64,000 bases of DNA from Facklamia sp050409585 (GTDB taxonomy: Bacteria; Bacillota; Bacilli; Lactobacillales; Aerococcaceae), in contig NZ_JBNUPE010000004.1 in the NCBI RefSeq assembly GCF_050409585.1, positions 62,001 through 126,000 on the forward strand, in the 5' to 3' direction. Every line of letters starts with the position of its first letter. Positions within the stretch are counted from its first letter, which is position 1. Shown piece after piece: positions 16,982 through 25,281 of the stretch. Both the position numbers and the translations under genes were made by a program. The notes below the pieces were generated by a model. The model was not told where the DNA came from. It did not search any database and worked only from the letters and a program-made list of their open reading frames with translations.

Positions 16982-17589
16982 ATGGAAATAAGACGGTTAA
17001 ATCATTATCAAGATAATCGCTTTAAGAAGAAATCTTAAAGCAGCAGGGTGCCTTTTTAATCGATAATCAACCATATAGTGTTCAGATTATTAATCGTCAT
17101 ACTGCTCGATTTACAGGAAAAGATGATAATAACTTTTCAGCCTTAATTGAAGCTTTTCGTTTTTATGCTGAGCCTATTGATACATTTATTGACCTGAATG
17201 ATAAGATTATCAAACAATATCCTTCGCAGAAATTGTTTCAACTTGAACTTCGTTAAATTCAGCCTTCACAGTTCTACGTAGATAAAGAAAAATTGCAGGC
17301 TATCTCGACTTTTATAAAAGATCAGGCAGATGTCATAATACCTGTAACAAAAATTAACAAAAGATGGGTTTCTTTAGACGGTCATACACGTTTGGTTTAT
17401 GCTGTGATGAAGGGTTATAAAGATATTCAAGTTTATGAAACAGCTACAGATAAGTGGGTGGAGTATTTTGTTAAAGAGGCATTAGCCCGTAATATATTGT
17501 CACCTTATGATTTAAAAGTTTTGGCACATGATGAATATGAAGCTAAATGGAATCAGTTTTGTGAGGACTATTTTTCGTTGTTAAATTAA
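16982..17589 (+). pseudogene. Broken ParB-like domain gene
   Basis: ATG 16982 follows GGAGGGG and starts MEIRRLNHYQDNRFKK, but a frameshift near 17028 moves the reading into another frame (EILKQQGAFLIDNQPYSVQI onward), which meets TAA at 17254-17256. The same frame continues as a 98-codon tail (17293-17589) with WVSLDGHTRLVYAVMKGYKD, the ParB/sulfiredoxin-like motif (DGHxRxxA), and a C-terminal helix region. One frameshift plus one stop indicate a pseudogene of a roughly 200-residue protein. The original role is unknown; similar small ParB-like proteins occur outside partition systems. Confidence 0.6.
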
Positions 17590-17628
17590 ATTACTTTCTC
17601 AAGTTTAATAATTTAAAGGAGGGTTTTA

Positions 17629-18039
17629 ATGAATAAAATAGAAATTAAAGAAGATGTTCAGCTTCCATTTGAGCAAGTGTTGCTCTTATATGAAAACGTC
17701 CATTGGACAGCCTATACTAGAGAACCAGACCTCTTAGAAGAAGCCATTCAAAATAGTTTAAAAGTGTGGACTGCTTGGGAGGGTGATCAACTCGTTGGCT
17801 TAGCTCGCGTCGTAGGAGATGGACTAACTATTATCTATATTCAAGATATTTTAGTACTTGAAAATTATCAACGACAGGGTGTTGGAAGTCTATTATTGCA
17901 AAAAATTTTAAAAGAATATCAAGCGGTACGGCAAATCATTTTGTTAACCGATGATACGGATAAAACACAAAAATTTTATAAAAAAAATGGACTTGTTCAA
18001 ACGGCAGATTTTCAATTAATGACCTATATGAAAAAGTAA
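17629..18039 (+). CDS. GNAT-family N-acetyltransferase
   Basis: This 136-residue protein has the GNAT core: a strand with GLARVVGDGLTIIYIQDILV followed by the acetyl-CoA loop YQRQGVGSLLLQKI (Q/RxxGxG/A, about residues 84-97) and a C-terminal FYKKNGL segment. It transfers an acetyl group to an unknown amine acceptor in the cytosol. A clear GGAGGG site precedes ATG 17629, and a strong hairpin terminator follows directly, so it is a short single-gene unit. The small size fits many uncharacterised acetyltransferases. Confidence 0.87.
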   Translation: MNKIEIKEDVQLPFEQVLLLYENVHWTAYTREPDLLEEAIQNSLKVWTAWEGDQLVGLARVVGDGLTIIYIQDILVLENYQRQGVGSLLLQKILKEYQAVRQIILLTDDTDKTQKFYKKNGLVQTADFQLMTYMKK

Positions 18040-18044
18040 TAAAA

Positions 18045-18083
18045 AATCCCAATTCTTATCCACTTAAGAATTGGGATTATTTT
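18045..18083 (+). terminator. Rho-independent terminator
   Basis: AATCCCAATTCTTA (18045-18058) pairs with TAAGAATTGGGATT (18064-18077), followed by ATTTT. Confidence 0.85.
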
Positions 18084-18092
18084 GTAAATAAC

Positions 18093-18134
18093 TTGAAAGA
18101 TTAAAAGTGAGTGTGCATACTGTATATATACACA
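18093..18134 (+). promoter_or_regulatory. GntR (YtrA-type) promoter with overlapping operator
   Basis: TTGAAA (18093-18098) and CATACT (18116-18121) are 17 bases apart. The inverted repeat TGTGCATA (18112-18119) / TATACACA (18127-18134) covers the -10. This is where an autorepressor of the YtrA subfamily would bind. Confidence 0.6.
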
Positions 18135-18156
18135 TTCAACAAGGCGAGGTGAATCG

Positions 18157-18531
18157 ATGAATATCTTGATATCAAAACTAAATCCTAAGCCTATTTACGA
18201 ACAAATTAAGCAACAGATTATCCAATCTATCTTGAATGGCGATGTGAATGAGGGGGATTTACTTCCTTCGGTAAGGGCCTTAGCTAAAGAGTTAAAAGTC
18301 AGTGTAATTACTACTAAGAGGGCCTATGAAGACCTCGAAAGGGAAGGGTATGTTACTTCAGTCGTCGGTAAAGGAACTTATATTGCTCAACAAGACCACG
18401 ACTTTATTCGTAGGAAATACTTAAAACGAATGGAAGAATTAACTAGAAAGTTATTAGAAGAAAGTGAAATGATCGGACTGAGTTTAGAAGAGATAAAGGA
18501 AATGGTCGAAAGGATTTTTAAGGAGGTTTAA
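18157..18531 (+). CDS. GntR-family transcriptional regulator, YtrA subfamily
   Basis: This 124-residue protein has an N-terminal GntR winged helix (PIYEQIKQQIIQSILNGDVN, then DLLPSVRALAKELKVSVIT and VVGKGTYI) and only a short helical tail (about 80-124), which defines the YtrA subfamily. Such regulators repress their own ABC transporter operon and respond to cell-envelope antibiotics or nutrient state. Its gene is two bases upstream of an ABC ATPase gene. An inverted repeat overlapping the -10 is its probable operator. Confidence 0.88.
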   Translation: MNILISKLNPKPIYEQIKQQIIQSILNGDVNEGDLLPSVRALAKELKVSVITTKRAYEDLEREGYVTSVVGKGTYIAQQDHDFIRRKYLKRMEELTRKLLEESEMIGLSLEEIKEMVERIFKEV

Positions 18532-18533
18532 TA

Positions 18534-19397
18534 ATGGAAGAGTTCGTGATAGAAATGGATCAAGTTTCAAAAACATATACTGATTTCTCAATTAACAACT
18601 TGGATTTAAGAATACGTAAGGGGTACGTCACGGGTTTTGTTGGACCCAATGGTTCCGGAAAAACAACCATTATCAAGATGATTATGGGGCTTATTAAACC
18701 AGAATCCGGTTCGATTAGAATTTTCGGTAAGGATCTAAAAAAAGATTCGGTAACGATAAAAGAACAGATAGGCTTTGTTTACGCGGAAAATTATTTCTAT
18801 GATCACTTAACAGTCGAAGAAACGGGTAAAATGATCGCTCCTTTCTATAAGAATTGGGATTGGGAGACTTATTGGGCACATATTAAATCATTTGGGTTGT
18901 CAAAAAATAAAATCATTGAAGAACTTTCAACCGGTATGAAAGTTGAGCTATCTTTAGCGATAGCCTTGTCACATGATCCACTCTTAATCGTTCTTGACGA
19001 ACCAATTTCTGGATTAGATCCAATTGTGAGGAGTAAGGTTCTAGATATCTTATTTGATTTTATTCAAGATGCCAATAAGTCAGTCTTTTTCTCAAGCCAT
19101 ATCATGGCGGATATAGAAAAAATATCTGATAATATTGCAATGATTCATTATGGAGAACTGATTATTAATGAAGAAAAAGATTATCTCCTCAACCAATATA
19201 GGATAGTGAAGGGACCTAAAGAAATTTTAGATGGTGAGCTCAGAAGACAATTAATTAATTGCCGAGAAACAGCCGTTGGTTTTGAGGGTCTTTCAGCAAA
19301 CTATGAGGTATTTAAAGAATTATTTGGAGAAAAAGTGATTATCGATCCGGCTAATCTTGAAGAGATAATGGTTAATTTATTTGATGAAAGGAGATAG
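18534..19397 (+). CDS. ABC transporter ATP-binding protein (YtrB-like)
   Basis: This 287-residue ATPase carries Walker A GPNGSGKTT (about 37-45), a degenerate signature LSTGMKVELSLA in place of LSGGQ, Walker B LLIVLDEPISGLDP and an H-loop SSHIMADIEK. The LSTGMK-type signature is usual in YtrB-like and bacitracin-type exporters. It works with the following small permease. The stop codon lies 2 bases before the permease ATG, indicating translational coupling. Function in envelope stress defence or export is inferred from the YtrA-type regulator. Confidence 0.88.
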   Translation: MEEFVIEMDQVSKTYTDFSINNLDLRIRKGYVTGFVGPNGSGKTTIIKMIMGLIKPESGSIRIFGKDLKKDSVTIKEQIGFVYAENYFYDHLTVEETGKMIAPFYKNWDWETYWAHIKSFGLSKNKIIEELSTGMKVELSLAIALSHDPLLIVLDEPISGLDPIVRSKVLDILFDFIQDANKSVFFSSHIMADIEKISDNIAMIHYGELIINEEKDYLLNQYRIVKGPKEILDGELRRQLINCRETAVGFEGLSANYEVFKELFGEKVIIDPANLEEIMVNLFDERR

Positions 19398-19398
19398 T

Positions 19399-20022
19399 AT
19401 GAAGGCTTTAATCCATAAAGAATTTATTTTAAATTCTAAAAAAAATTTACTGATTTTTATGGCTATATTTTTTGTGGGATGTGTTCTATCCGATTCATTT
19501 CAAATTCCAATCATTTGTCCCGTTGTTTTGACAGTTTGGTACCCACTAATTATGAATGAAAAGGAAAATTTTAAGAAATCGGGAGTGCTTTTAAATAGTT
19601 TACCTATTGAGGCTGAAAAAATCGTTTTAGCTAAATATGTTTACACTATTTTGATGGGGACGCTATTTTTTATTGGTTTTATGTTACTAAATTATCTTTT
19701 ACCCGAATTCAAAGCCTATTTTCCTATTGAAGTTTTTATTGCCTTTACTTATTCAGTAGGTTCGATTTCATTTTCATACTTTTTATACTATGTTATTGGT
19801 AAATTTTTTTACGAAACATTTAGTGTAATGTCTTTCTATTTTTTCTTTATTTTAGCTAAAAGTGAAGGAGCTCTAAATGAACCATTATTCACTCCATTTA
19901 TCAATTTTTCCAATCAATTTTCTTTTCAAGAACTACTCATGCCATTGTCTGTTTATATCATTCTATCACTCAGTCTTTCTTACATATTAGCTACTCGATC
20001 TTATAGCAAAAAAGATTTTTAA
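19399..20022 (+). CDS. ABC-2 type permease subunit
   Basis: This 207-residue membrane protein has about six hydrophobic segments and a charged N-terminus (MKALIHKEFILNSKKN) typical of ABC-2 permeases. GVLLNSLPIEAEKIVLAKYV is the conserved cytoplasmic loop (LNSLPISRKEIVLSKY). An in-frame TTG at 19381 gives a longer product, but ATG 19399 has the AAAGGAGA site. It is the membrane partner of the ATPase encoded immediately upstream. The exported substrate is unknown. Confidence 0.82.
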   Translation: MKALIHKEFILNSKKNLLIFMAIFFVGCVLSDSFQIPIICPVVLTVWYPLIMNEKENFKKSGVLLNSLPIEAEKIVLAKYVYTILMGTLFFIGFMLLNYLLPEFKAYFPIEVFIAFTYSVGSISFSYFLYYVIGKFFYETFSVMSFYFFFILAKSEGALNEPLFTPFINFSNQFSFQELLMPLSVYIILSLSLSYILATRSYSKKDF

Positions 20023-20036
20023 AGCGAGTTTCATTA

Positions 20037-20078
20037 AGAAAGATAACATTAAAGATTTTTCTTAAATGTTGTCTTTCT
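20037..20078. terminator. Hairpin between convergent genes
   Basis: AGAAAGATAACATT (20037-20050) pairs with AATGTTGTCTTTCT (20065-20078), with one central mismatch. It lies just after the ABC permease and overlaps the tail of the XRE gene. The T-run is weak. Confidence 0.5.
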
Positions 20079-20484
20079 ATTGATTTTTACGATTCTTGTG
20101 TAAAATGACTTGTATAATATACCCTAAACTTCCCCCAGCTATTGCAGACAAGAAAGCCATCTAAAAGATCTCATCCTCACGAAAACGGTTCGCTGAATAA
20201 GCCCAAACGCCAACTAAAATGAAAAAAGTTAAGGCAAAGGCTAGAATAAAGAGTGGATTGTTACTTTGAAAAGTTTGAAAATCGCCTAGACTATCTTTTA
20301 GGATGGAGTCTGTTGAAGTTTTAAAAACTTCACTCAAAGCTACAATGTTTTTGAGATCTGGATTACTTTGATTACTTTCCCATTTAGAAATAGCTTGTCG
20401 CGAGACATCAATTTTATTTGCCAGTTCTTCTTGAGACAAGCCTTGCTTCTTCCTTAAAGTTTGAATACGCTCACCAATAGTCAT
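20077..20484 (-). pseudogene. XRE-family membrane-linked regulator interrupted by a TAG stop
   Basis: From ATG 20484 a 107-codon frame encodes a Cro/C1-type helix-turn-helix (residues about 5-60: LRKKQGLSQEELANKIDVSR, QAISKWESNQSNPDL), a linker, and a membrane segment (PLFILAFALTFFILVGVWAY), ending at TAG 20163-20161. The same frame continues without a gap as MAFLSAIAGGSLGYIIQVIL then HKNRKNQ to TAG 20077. That is a second membrane segment, as in full-length homologues. A single stop thus splits the gene. The 107-residue product could still bind DNA, so activity may remain. Confidence 0.6.
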
Positions 20485-20671
20485 AATAAATTCCTACTAT
20501 TTAAACTTTCCTTAATTTTATCAAAAGACTTAGCTGCTTATCTAGCAACTATAGTTGGCAAAGTCGCAAGGAGTGGTTGAATTAAAAAAATAATGGCTTC
20601 TTTTTCTTTTAGGTCCTAAGTCTGATTAGCTTGAAAACTTAAAATAGTATAATTAAACCATAGAAAGGAAG

Positions 20672-21004
20672 ATGAATATGATCCCACTAAATATATATGT
20701 GCAAAGTGTTGAAAAGAATTTTTGGATTTATAATTTTGTTGCTTCTTTTATTTATTTTGCTATTAATGGCTTTGATGCTTTAAGTAATTTCATTCTATTT
20801 CCACTAGCTATTATGTTAATTATTTATATTTTAAAAGAACGTTTGAGGTCAACCGCAGATACCCAATTTTTAGGATTTTACCCTCTAGGTAAAGATTTTG
20901 GTAAATTAGTTATTGCTTCAATTATGAACTATGTTATATGGCAGGTATCAGGCTTACTCTTCTTTGTTGCCTTAGTTTATTTATTGTGGAAAGAGTATCA
21001 CTAA
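20672..21004 (+). CDS. Small hypothetical membrane protein
   Basis: This 110-residue protein has three likely membrane segments (about 18-35, 40-60 and 80-105) separated by a charged, arginine-rich loop (KERLRSTADTQFLGFY). I do not recognise a family. The ATG has an AAAGGAAG site and TATAAT at 20647-20652 is a possible -10. It stands alone between the XRE regulator and a converging ClC gene. Confidence 0.6.
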   Translation: MNMIPLNIYVQSVEKNFWIYNFVASFIYFAINGFDALSNFILFPLAIMLIIYILKERLRSTADTQFLGFYPLGKDFGKLVIASIMNYVIWQVSGLLFFVALVYLLWKEYH

Positions 21005-21075
21005 TCCATTAAAACGAATAGTTCGTTTAAACTGAGCAAACATAGTGGGGTCCCCTTAAATGTACCATGTAATAT

Positions 21076-21115
21076 AAAAAGTCTGTTTTCTCTTTATTGA
21101 GGAACAGACTTTTTT
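21076..21115. terminator. Bidirectional terminator
   Basis: AAAAAGTCTGTT (21076-21087) pairs with AACAGACTTTTTT (21103-21115). It serves the small membrane protein on the plus strand and overlaps the last codons of the converging ClC gene. Confidence 0.8.
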
Positions 21116-22401
21116 GTATGATTGAAGTGAGTTTGATTAAGTAATATCAGATCAAGTAGGCTTTCACAAATGGGAGGACTTGCTAGTAACTCAGCGACTA
21201 AGTAGCTAAGATAAGTAACCAAGGTGATAGGAAATAACCATGGGAGAGAAACACCTGTCATTTCAAGAATTAAAAAAATACCAGAAAGGGGTGCTCTGAC
21301 AATTGCAGCAAAATGTCCACTCATTGCAAATAAAGAAAGATAGATGATAAGGTCAGAGGGAATCAATCCTAAATTGTATAATAAACTGCCATAGAGATTA
21401 CCTAATATAGCTCCAATAGATAATAATGGAAAAAAGATACCACCGGGCATGCCTGAACAAAAAGCGAATGCTAATAATAATATCTTCATTGAATATAAAT
21501 AAGATAGGTAGTTAGGATTAGGGTTCGCGCCGATTGGGAAACTTATTAAATTAGCTCCAGAACCAAATAAATTACGGTCAAAATAGAGTATAATAGCGGT
21601 TAATATAAAAGGTAGGATTGATTTTAGCCATTGAGGAATTGCTAAAACCTGTGAAAGACCTTTTCCCTGGATTATTATCCAATTAAACAATACACCAGAA
21701 AGACCCGTAATAAGCCCTAAACCAAGACAAGTTATCAATAAATTATCTGGAAGTTCTGCTTGTCTAAGCAGAATAATAGAAGGTTGATTTCCTAAAATAC
21801 TATTAGCTGTTTGATTAGCAAGCAGCACGATTATACCGGCATAAATAAATAATTGCCTACTTGTTTTATAGAATAAACCTTCTAAGATAAAAGATAGCCC
21901 TGATAAAGGTGCATTGAAAGTAGCCGCCATTCCTCCTCCTGCTGCACCAGCTATTAGGTAACGACTGATAGAAGAATCGCTATGAAAAAACTTACTCACA
22001 ACTTGCCCGATAGTAGAGCCGATTTGAATAGATGGGCCTCCTCTTCCTAGAGTTAAGCCGGAGCCAATAGCAGCAATTCCACCAAAAAATTTGTAAATTA
22101 AAACGGTGAGCCCATTTTGATTTAAATGCTTGTGAAGAAGGCCATTTATTCGTGGGACACCTGACCCTCCGATAGCTGGTTCCATTTTTAAGCTAAAGGC
22201 GGTAAAAAATCCCAGACCTAGCATAAACAAAGCATAAATAATAAGATTTGTTATATTTTGATGCGAGAGTGATAATAAGGAGTATGAAAAATTTGCAAGA
22301 TGATTGATAAGAAGATTAAAAGCTGCTATTACACAGCCAGTTATTAATCCGGTAAGGGCGCAGAGCAAGAGCGTTTTGATTGAAGTATAAGTGTTTTTCA
22401 T
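21094..22401 (-). CDS. ClC-family chloride channel/transporter lacking the gating glutamate
   Basis: This 435-residue ClC protein has about ten or more membrane segments and the selectivity motif GSGVPRI (79-85, Ser80). The second motif reads GRGGPSIQIG (119-128) where ClC-ec1 has GREGPTVQIG, so the external gating Glu148 equivalent is Gly121. The internal proton glutamate (Glu203 in ClC-ec1) also appears to be Gly175 (FILEGLFYK). Loss of both suggests passive anion conduction rather than H+/Cl- exchange; that is inference. Its hairpin terminator overlaps the 3' end. Confidence 0.88.
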   Translation of the reverse strand: MKNTYTSIKTLLLCALTGLITGCVIAAFNLLINHLANFSYSLLSLSHQNITNLIIYALFMLGLGFFTAFSLKMEPAIGGSGVPRINGLLHKHLNQNGLTVLIYKFFGGIAAIGSGLTLGRGGPSIQIGSTIGQVVSKFFHSDSSISRYLIAGAAGGGMAATFNAPLSGLSFILEGLFYKTSRQLFIYAGIIVLLANQTANSILGNQPSIILLRQAELPDNLLITCLGLGLITGLSGVLFNWIIIQGKGLSQVLAIPQWLKSILPFILTAIILYFDRNLFGSGANLISFPIGANPNPNYLSYLYSMKILLLAFAFCSGMPGGIFFPLLSIGAILGNLYGSLLYNLGLIPSDLIIYLSLFAMSGHFAAIVRAPLSGIFLILEMTGVSLPWLFPITLVTYLSYLVAELLASPPICESLLDLILLNQTHFNHTKKSVPQ

Positions 22402-22624
22402 AAAAAACCTCCTTTTTTATTCTAGGGCATCTTATTTTTTTTGACAAGTGCTTGTTAATTGAAGGTTATACATTTAGCGAGTGATATAATAGTATTTGAA
22501 GTGAAAATTCACTTATAATAAAGTGGGGTCAACGATTAAATAGTTTGAATATAAAAAAGAGCATTCTTGAGCAATTTAAACCAAGTAAATGAAATTTCTA
22601 AACAATTTAAAGGAGACTGAATAG

Positions 22625-23524
22625 ATGGTGAAAGATGTTCATTGGCAATTATTTCAAGGGTTAGCCGAGCAAGAGTTGGAGAATATCTGTGGAAAGTTAA
22701 ACATTCCTAACGACTACCTTACAAGCGTCAACGATCCTTTTGAAATAGCGCGTATAGAAGATGGGGTTAATATCAAAGGGCATTCGACTTACCTAGTCGT
22801 TTTACAATACCTACTACCACAATCTAATAATTTGGAAGAATGCGAATACAAGACACGAGCTATTTCGCTAGTAAAAGTGGAAGACCAGTTGTTTGTGAGT
22901 CTCAATGAAGATCCTCAGTATTTTTCAGATCTTTTTAAACAATTTGATCGAAATATTCAATTAAGCTATGAAGAGATGATAATGAAAGTTTTTTGGAAAA
23001 TTCAAAACGAAACCATTAAAGTTTTAGCTTGGGTGCATGATGAAATTGAAGACATGCAAAAAGATATTGAGTATTCTTCTCAAAATAAAGAACTTTACCG
23101 TCTTATGAGACTTGATAAAAGCTTGGCATATATAAAAACAGCTGTGCATAATAATCGAATAGTTCTGGAAAAAATTAGTCAGGATGAAAGTTTTCAGTCT
23201 GTGCCTGCTTTGAAGTCTTTAATGCATGATGTCTTGATTGAGTCGTATCAGGCCGAATCAATGGTTAATGAAGGGATGCGAATCACCGGTCAATTAAGTG
23301 ATCTATTCTCGAATGTAATTTCCAATAATTTGAATAATGTAATGAAAGTTTTGACCTCGATTACGATTATTCTTACGATTCCGACAATTATTGGAGGACT
23401 GTGGGGAATGAATGTACCACTTCCGTTTGCAAATAGCGAAGCGGGATTTTTTATGACAATTCTATTAAGCTTAATAATCAGTATCGTTGTTGTGTTTTGG
23501 TTAAAATCTAAAGATTATTTATAA
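22625..23524 (+). CDS. CorA-family divalent cation (Mg2+) channel
   Basis: This 299-residue protein has a long cytoplasmic N-terminal domain (about 1-235) rich in helices and two C-terminal membrane segments. The first ends in the family hallmark GMNVPLP (GMN filter motif), preceded by VMKVLTSITIILTIPTIIGG. It imports Mg2+ or related divalent cations. A TATAAT at 22485-22490 is a probable -10, leaving an untranslated leader of about 130 bases with a small hairpin but no riboswitch I can recognise. Start ATG 22625 follows AAAGGAGAC. Confidence 0.88.
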   Translation: MVKDVHWQLFQGLAEQELENICGKLNIPNDYLTSVNDPFEIARIEDGVNIKGHSTYLVVLQYLLPQSNNLEECEYKTRAISLVKVEDQLFVSLNEDPQYFSDLFKQFDRNIQLSYEEMIMKVFWKIQNETIKVLAWVHDEIEDMQKDIEYSSQNKELYRLMRLDKSLAYIKTAVHNNRIVLEKISQDESFQSVPALKSLMHDVLIESYQAESMVNEGMRITGQLSDLFSNVISNNLNNVMKVLTSITIILTIPTIIGGLWGMNVPLPFANSEAGFFMTILLSLIISIVVVFWLKSKDYL

Positions 23525-23539
23525 TTAAGCTTCCAAAAA

Positions 23540-23562
23540 GCCAGACAATGATTGTCTGACTT
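23540..23562. terminator. Hairpin between convergent genes
   Basis: GCCAGACAAT (23540-23549) pairs with ATTGTCTGAC (23551-23560) and is followed by TTTACTTT. It can serve both corA and the converging membrane protein gene. Confidence 0.6.
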
Positions 23563-23566
23563 TACT

Positions 23567-24049
23567 TTAAGGACGTGTAACATCTTGAACATCTACTTCA
23601 ATATTTGCTTCTTTTAAATGGGCGATTAGTTTGCCTTCATCATTTAAAGGAAAAGATTGGGCAAAATACTGCTTATTGGCTTTTCCTAATAGATTGATAC
23701 GGTTTTTTTTAAGATCTCTAGTTAAAACAACACGATCGACCTTTGCAAAAGAAATTGGAATCATTACGGATAAAGTTCCTCTGAAAATAGAAAAATCATT
23801 TTTTGAGATACCTCTAGCTAATGGGCCCGAGATAAAATAAAGAATGGCTGAAGCAATCAATAAATAATGCCACCTACTAGTTGCAAATTGAAAACCAATC
23901 CAAACTAACAAACCGATGGTTATTAATTGAGTCCAAATCCAGTAGCTTTGAGTTACTTCTACAAAAAGATTGCGACTTCTTTTATAAAAATGATAACTAC
24001 TACCAGCGATTAAAGCGATAGTCAAGAGTATGGATACAATGTCTTTCAA
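23567..24049 (-). CDS. Hypothetical membrane protein with PH-like C-terminal domain
   Basis: This 160-residue protein has three N-terminal hydrophobic segments (about 4-20, 35-55 and 62-82) and a soluble C-terminal half. LSVMIPISFAKVDRVVLTRD then NRINLLGKANKQYFAQSFPL is a beta-rich stretch reminiscent of bacterial PH-like (YdbS-type) domains. I cannot name a family with certainty. It is monocistronic, convergent with corA and divergent from an acetyltransferase gene. Confidence 0.6.
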   Translation of the reverse strand: MKDIVSILLTIALIAGSSYHFYKRSRNLFVEVTQSYWIWTQLITIGLLVWIGFQFATSRWHYLLIASAILYFISGPLARGISKNDFSIFRGTLSVMIPISFAKVDRVVLTRDLKKNRINLLGKANKQYFAQSFPLNDEGKLIAHLKEANIEVDVQDVTRP

Positions 24050-24141
24050 AAGATCACTCCTTAAATTTTGCCTTAAAATAACTATACCATTCTTGAAAGC
24101 AATAAGCTATTAACATTTATAAGAAAAGGAACGATAATCAA

Positions 24142-24660
24142 ATGTTTTTAAAACAACCTGATTTAAAAGATATAGATAGAATTGAAGCATTTTTAGACAG
24201 TTATCCTGAATCTGATCAATGGATTGCTGGGACTTCTAGTCTTCACCGATATCATGGAAAATTAGACCAGTGGATTAATTTAATGAAGAATTGGTCTCAA
24301 GGGAAGGAACTACCTGTCGGTAGAGTACCCGTGATTCAATGGCTATGTCTTGATGAAAAAGGAACAATGATCGGTGCCATTAATTTACGTCCTCATCTGA
24401 ATGACTATTTACTTCATTCTGGGGGTCAGATTGGTTATGTGGTTCATCCAGACTATCGGTTTAAAGGTGTAGCAAGTTGGATGCTAGGTGAGGCCTTGAA
24501 GAAAGCCCATGAACTAGGAAATGAACGCATTCTAATTACTTGTAGAGCCAGTAATAAAGCCTCTCAAGCGACCATTAAAAAGTGGAAGGGTGTATTGGAA
24601 GACCAAAGAATAGAAAAGGGTGTAAGGGTAAATCGTTATTGGATTGACTTACCGAGTTAA
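24142..24660 (+). CDS. GNAT-family N-acetyltransferase
   Basis: This 172-residue protein shows the GNAT acetyl-CoA binding region: GQIGYVVHPDYRFKGVASWM then LGEALKKAHELG (about 98-130) with the R-x-K/G-x-A loop, preceded by TMIGAINLRP. The C-terminal ITCRASNKASQATIKKWKGV matches YjaB/YkkB-type acetyltransferases that take a free amine substrate. The substrate is unknown. ATG 24142 has an AAAGGAA site. Confidence 0.83.
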   Translation: MFLKQPDLKDIDRIEAFLDSYPESDQWIAGTSSLHRYHGKLDQWINLMKNWSQGKELPVGRVPVIQWLCLDEKGTMIGAINLRPHLNDYLLHSGGQIGYVVHPDYRFKGVASWMLGEALKKAHELGNERILITCRASNKASQATIKKWKGVLEDQRIEKGVRVNRYWIDLPS

Positions 24661-24769
24661 CTTAGAAGGTTTAAAAGATGTCAGTATCTTCAATTAAGAT
24701 TCGGTTTTTATTCATTTGTAGATGCTAATTTGTTAGGATAAATTGAATGAAAGATCAGGGGGAGTTTTG

Positions 24770-25267
24770 TTGATCCCTACGATTTATGATAGTCCGATTG
24801 GACGATTACAACTTTTAGTAGACCAAGAAGCGCTCATTAGCCGATGGTTCAAGAACAAAGGAAAGGTGGAAGAAAATTTACCGGACAATGTGTACTTTAT
24901 TTCCTGGTCGAGACCTGAATTTAAACCCTATATCAATTGGTTAGAAAGCTATTTCCGCGGACAAACTAACCCTGCCATTATTTTTTCCTCTCAATCCAAT
25001 GAACCAGACTGTTTTTGGCAAAACGTTTGGCGAATATTAAAGAAAATTTCTTACGGAAAGACAATGACTTATAAAGAGATAGCGAAAACTATTGAAGCCG
25101 AAACTAAGCAAAAGGTATCTGCTCAAGCAGTAGGTGGGGCAGTGGGAGCCAATCCTATTTTGTTGCTCATTTTTTGTCATCGAGTGATCTCAGCAACAAA
25201 TGCTTTGACTGCTTATAGTGCAGGGACTGATAGGAAGATTTGGTTATTAAATCACGAAAAAGTTTAG
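24770..25267 (+). CDS. Methylated-DNA-protein-cysteine methyltransferase-like protein
   Basis: This roughly 165-residue protein has the Ogt/Ada C-terminal DNA-binding fold (ISYGKTMTYKEIAKTIEA... VGGAVGANPILLLIFCHRVI) with acceptor Cys136. It repairs O6-alkylguanine by irreversible transfer to that cysteine. The normally invariant proline of the PCHRVI motif is Phe here (FCHRVI), and the following G-G-LTGY segment reads NALTAYSAG, so activity may be altered. The start is probably TTG 24770 after GGGGGAG; another TTG at 24743 is possible. The GloB-like gene follows within 15 bases. Confidence 0.8.
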   Translation: MIPTIYDSPIGRLQLLVDQEALISRWFKNKGKVEENLPDNVYFISWSRPEFKPYINWLESYFRGQTNPAIIFSSQSNEPDCFWQNVWRILKKISYGKTMTYKEIAKTIEAETKQKVSAQAVGGAVGANPILLLIFCHRVISATNALTAYSAGTDRKIWLLNHEKV

Positions 25268-25281
25268 AAAGGATGAGACTG

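Noticed and set aside
22490..22624. Mg2+ riboswitch in the corA leader
   Set aside because: The leader is about 130 bases with one small hairpin and shows no M-box conserved segments.
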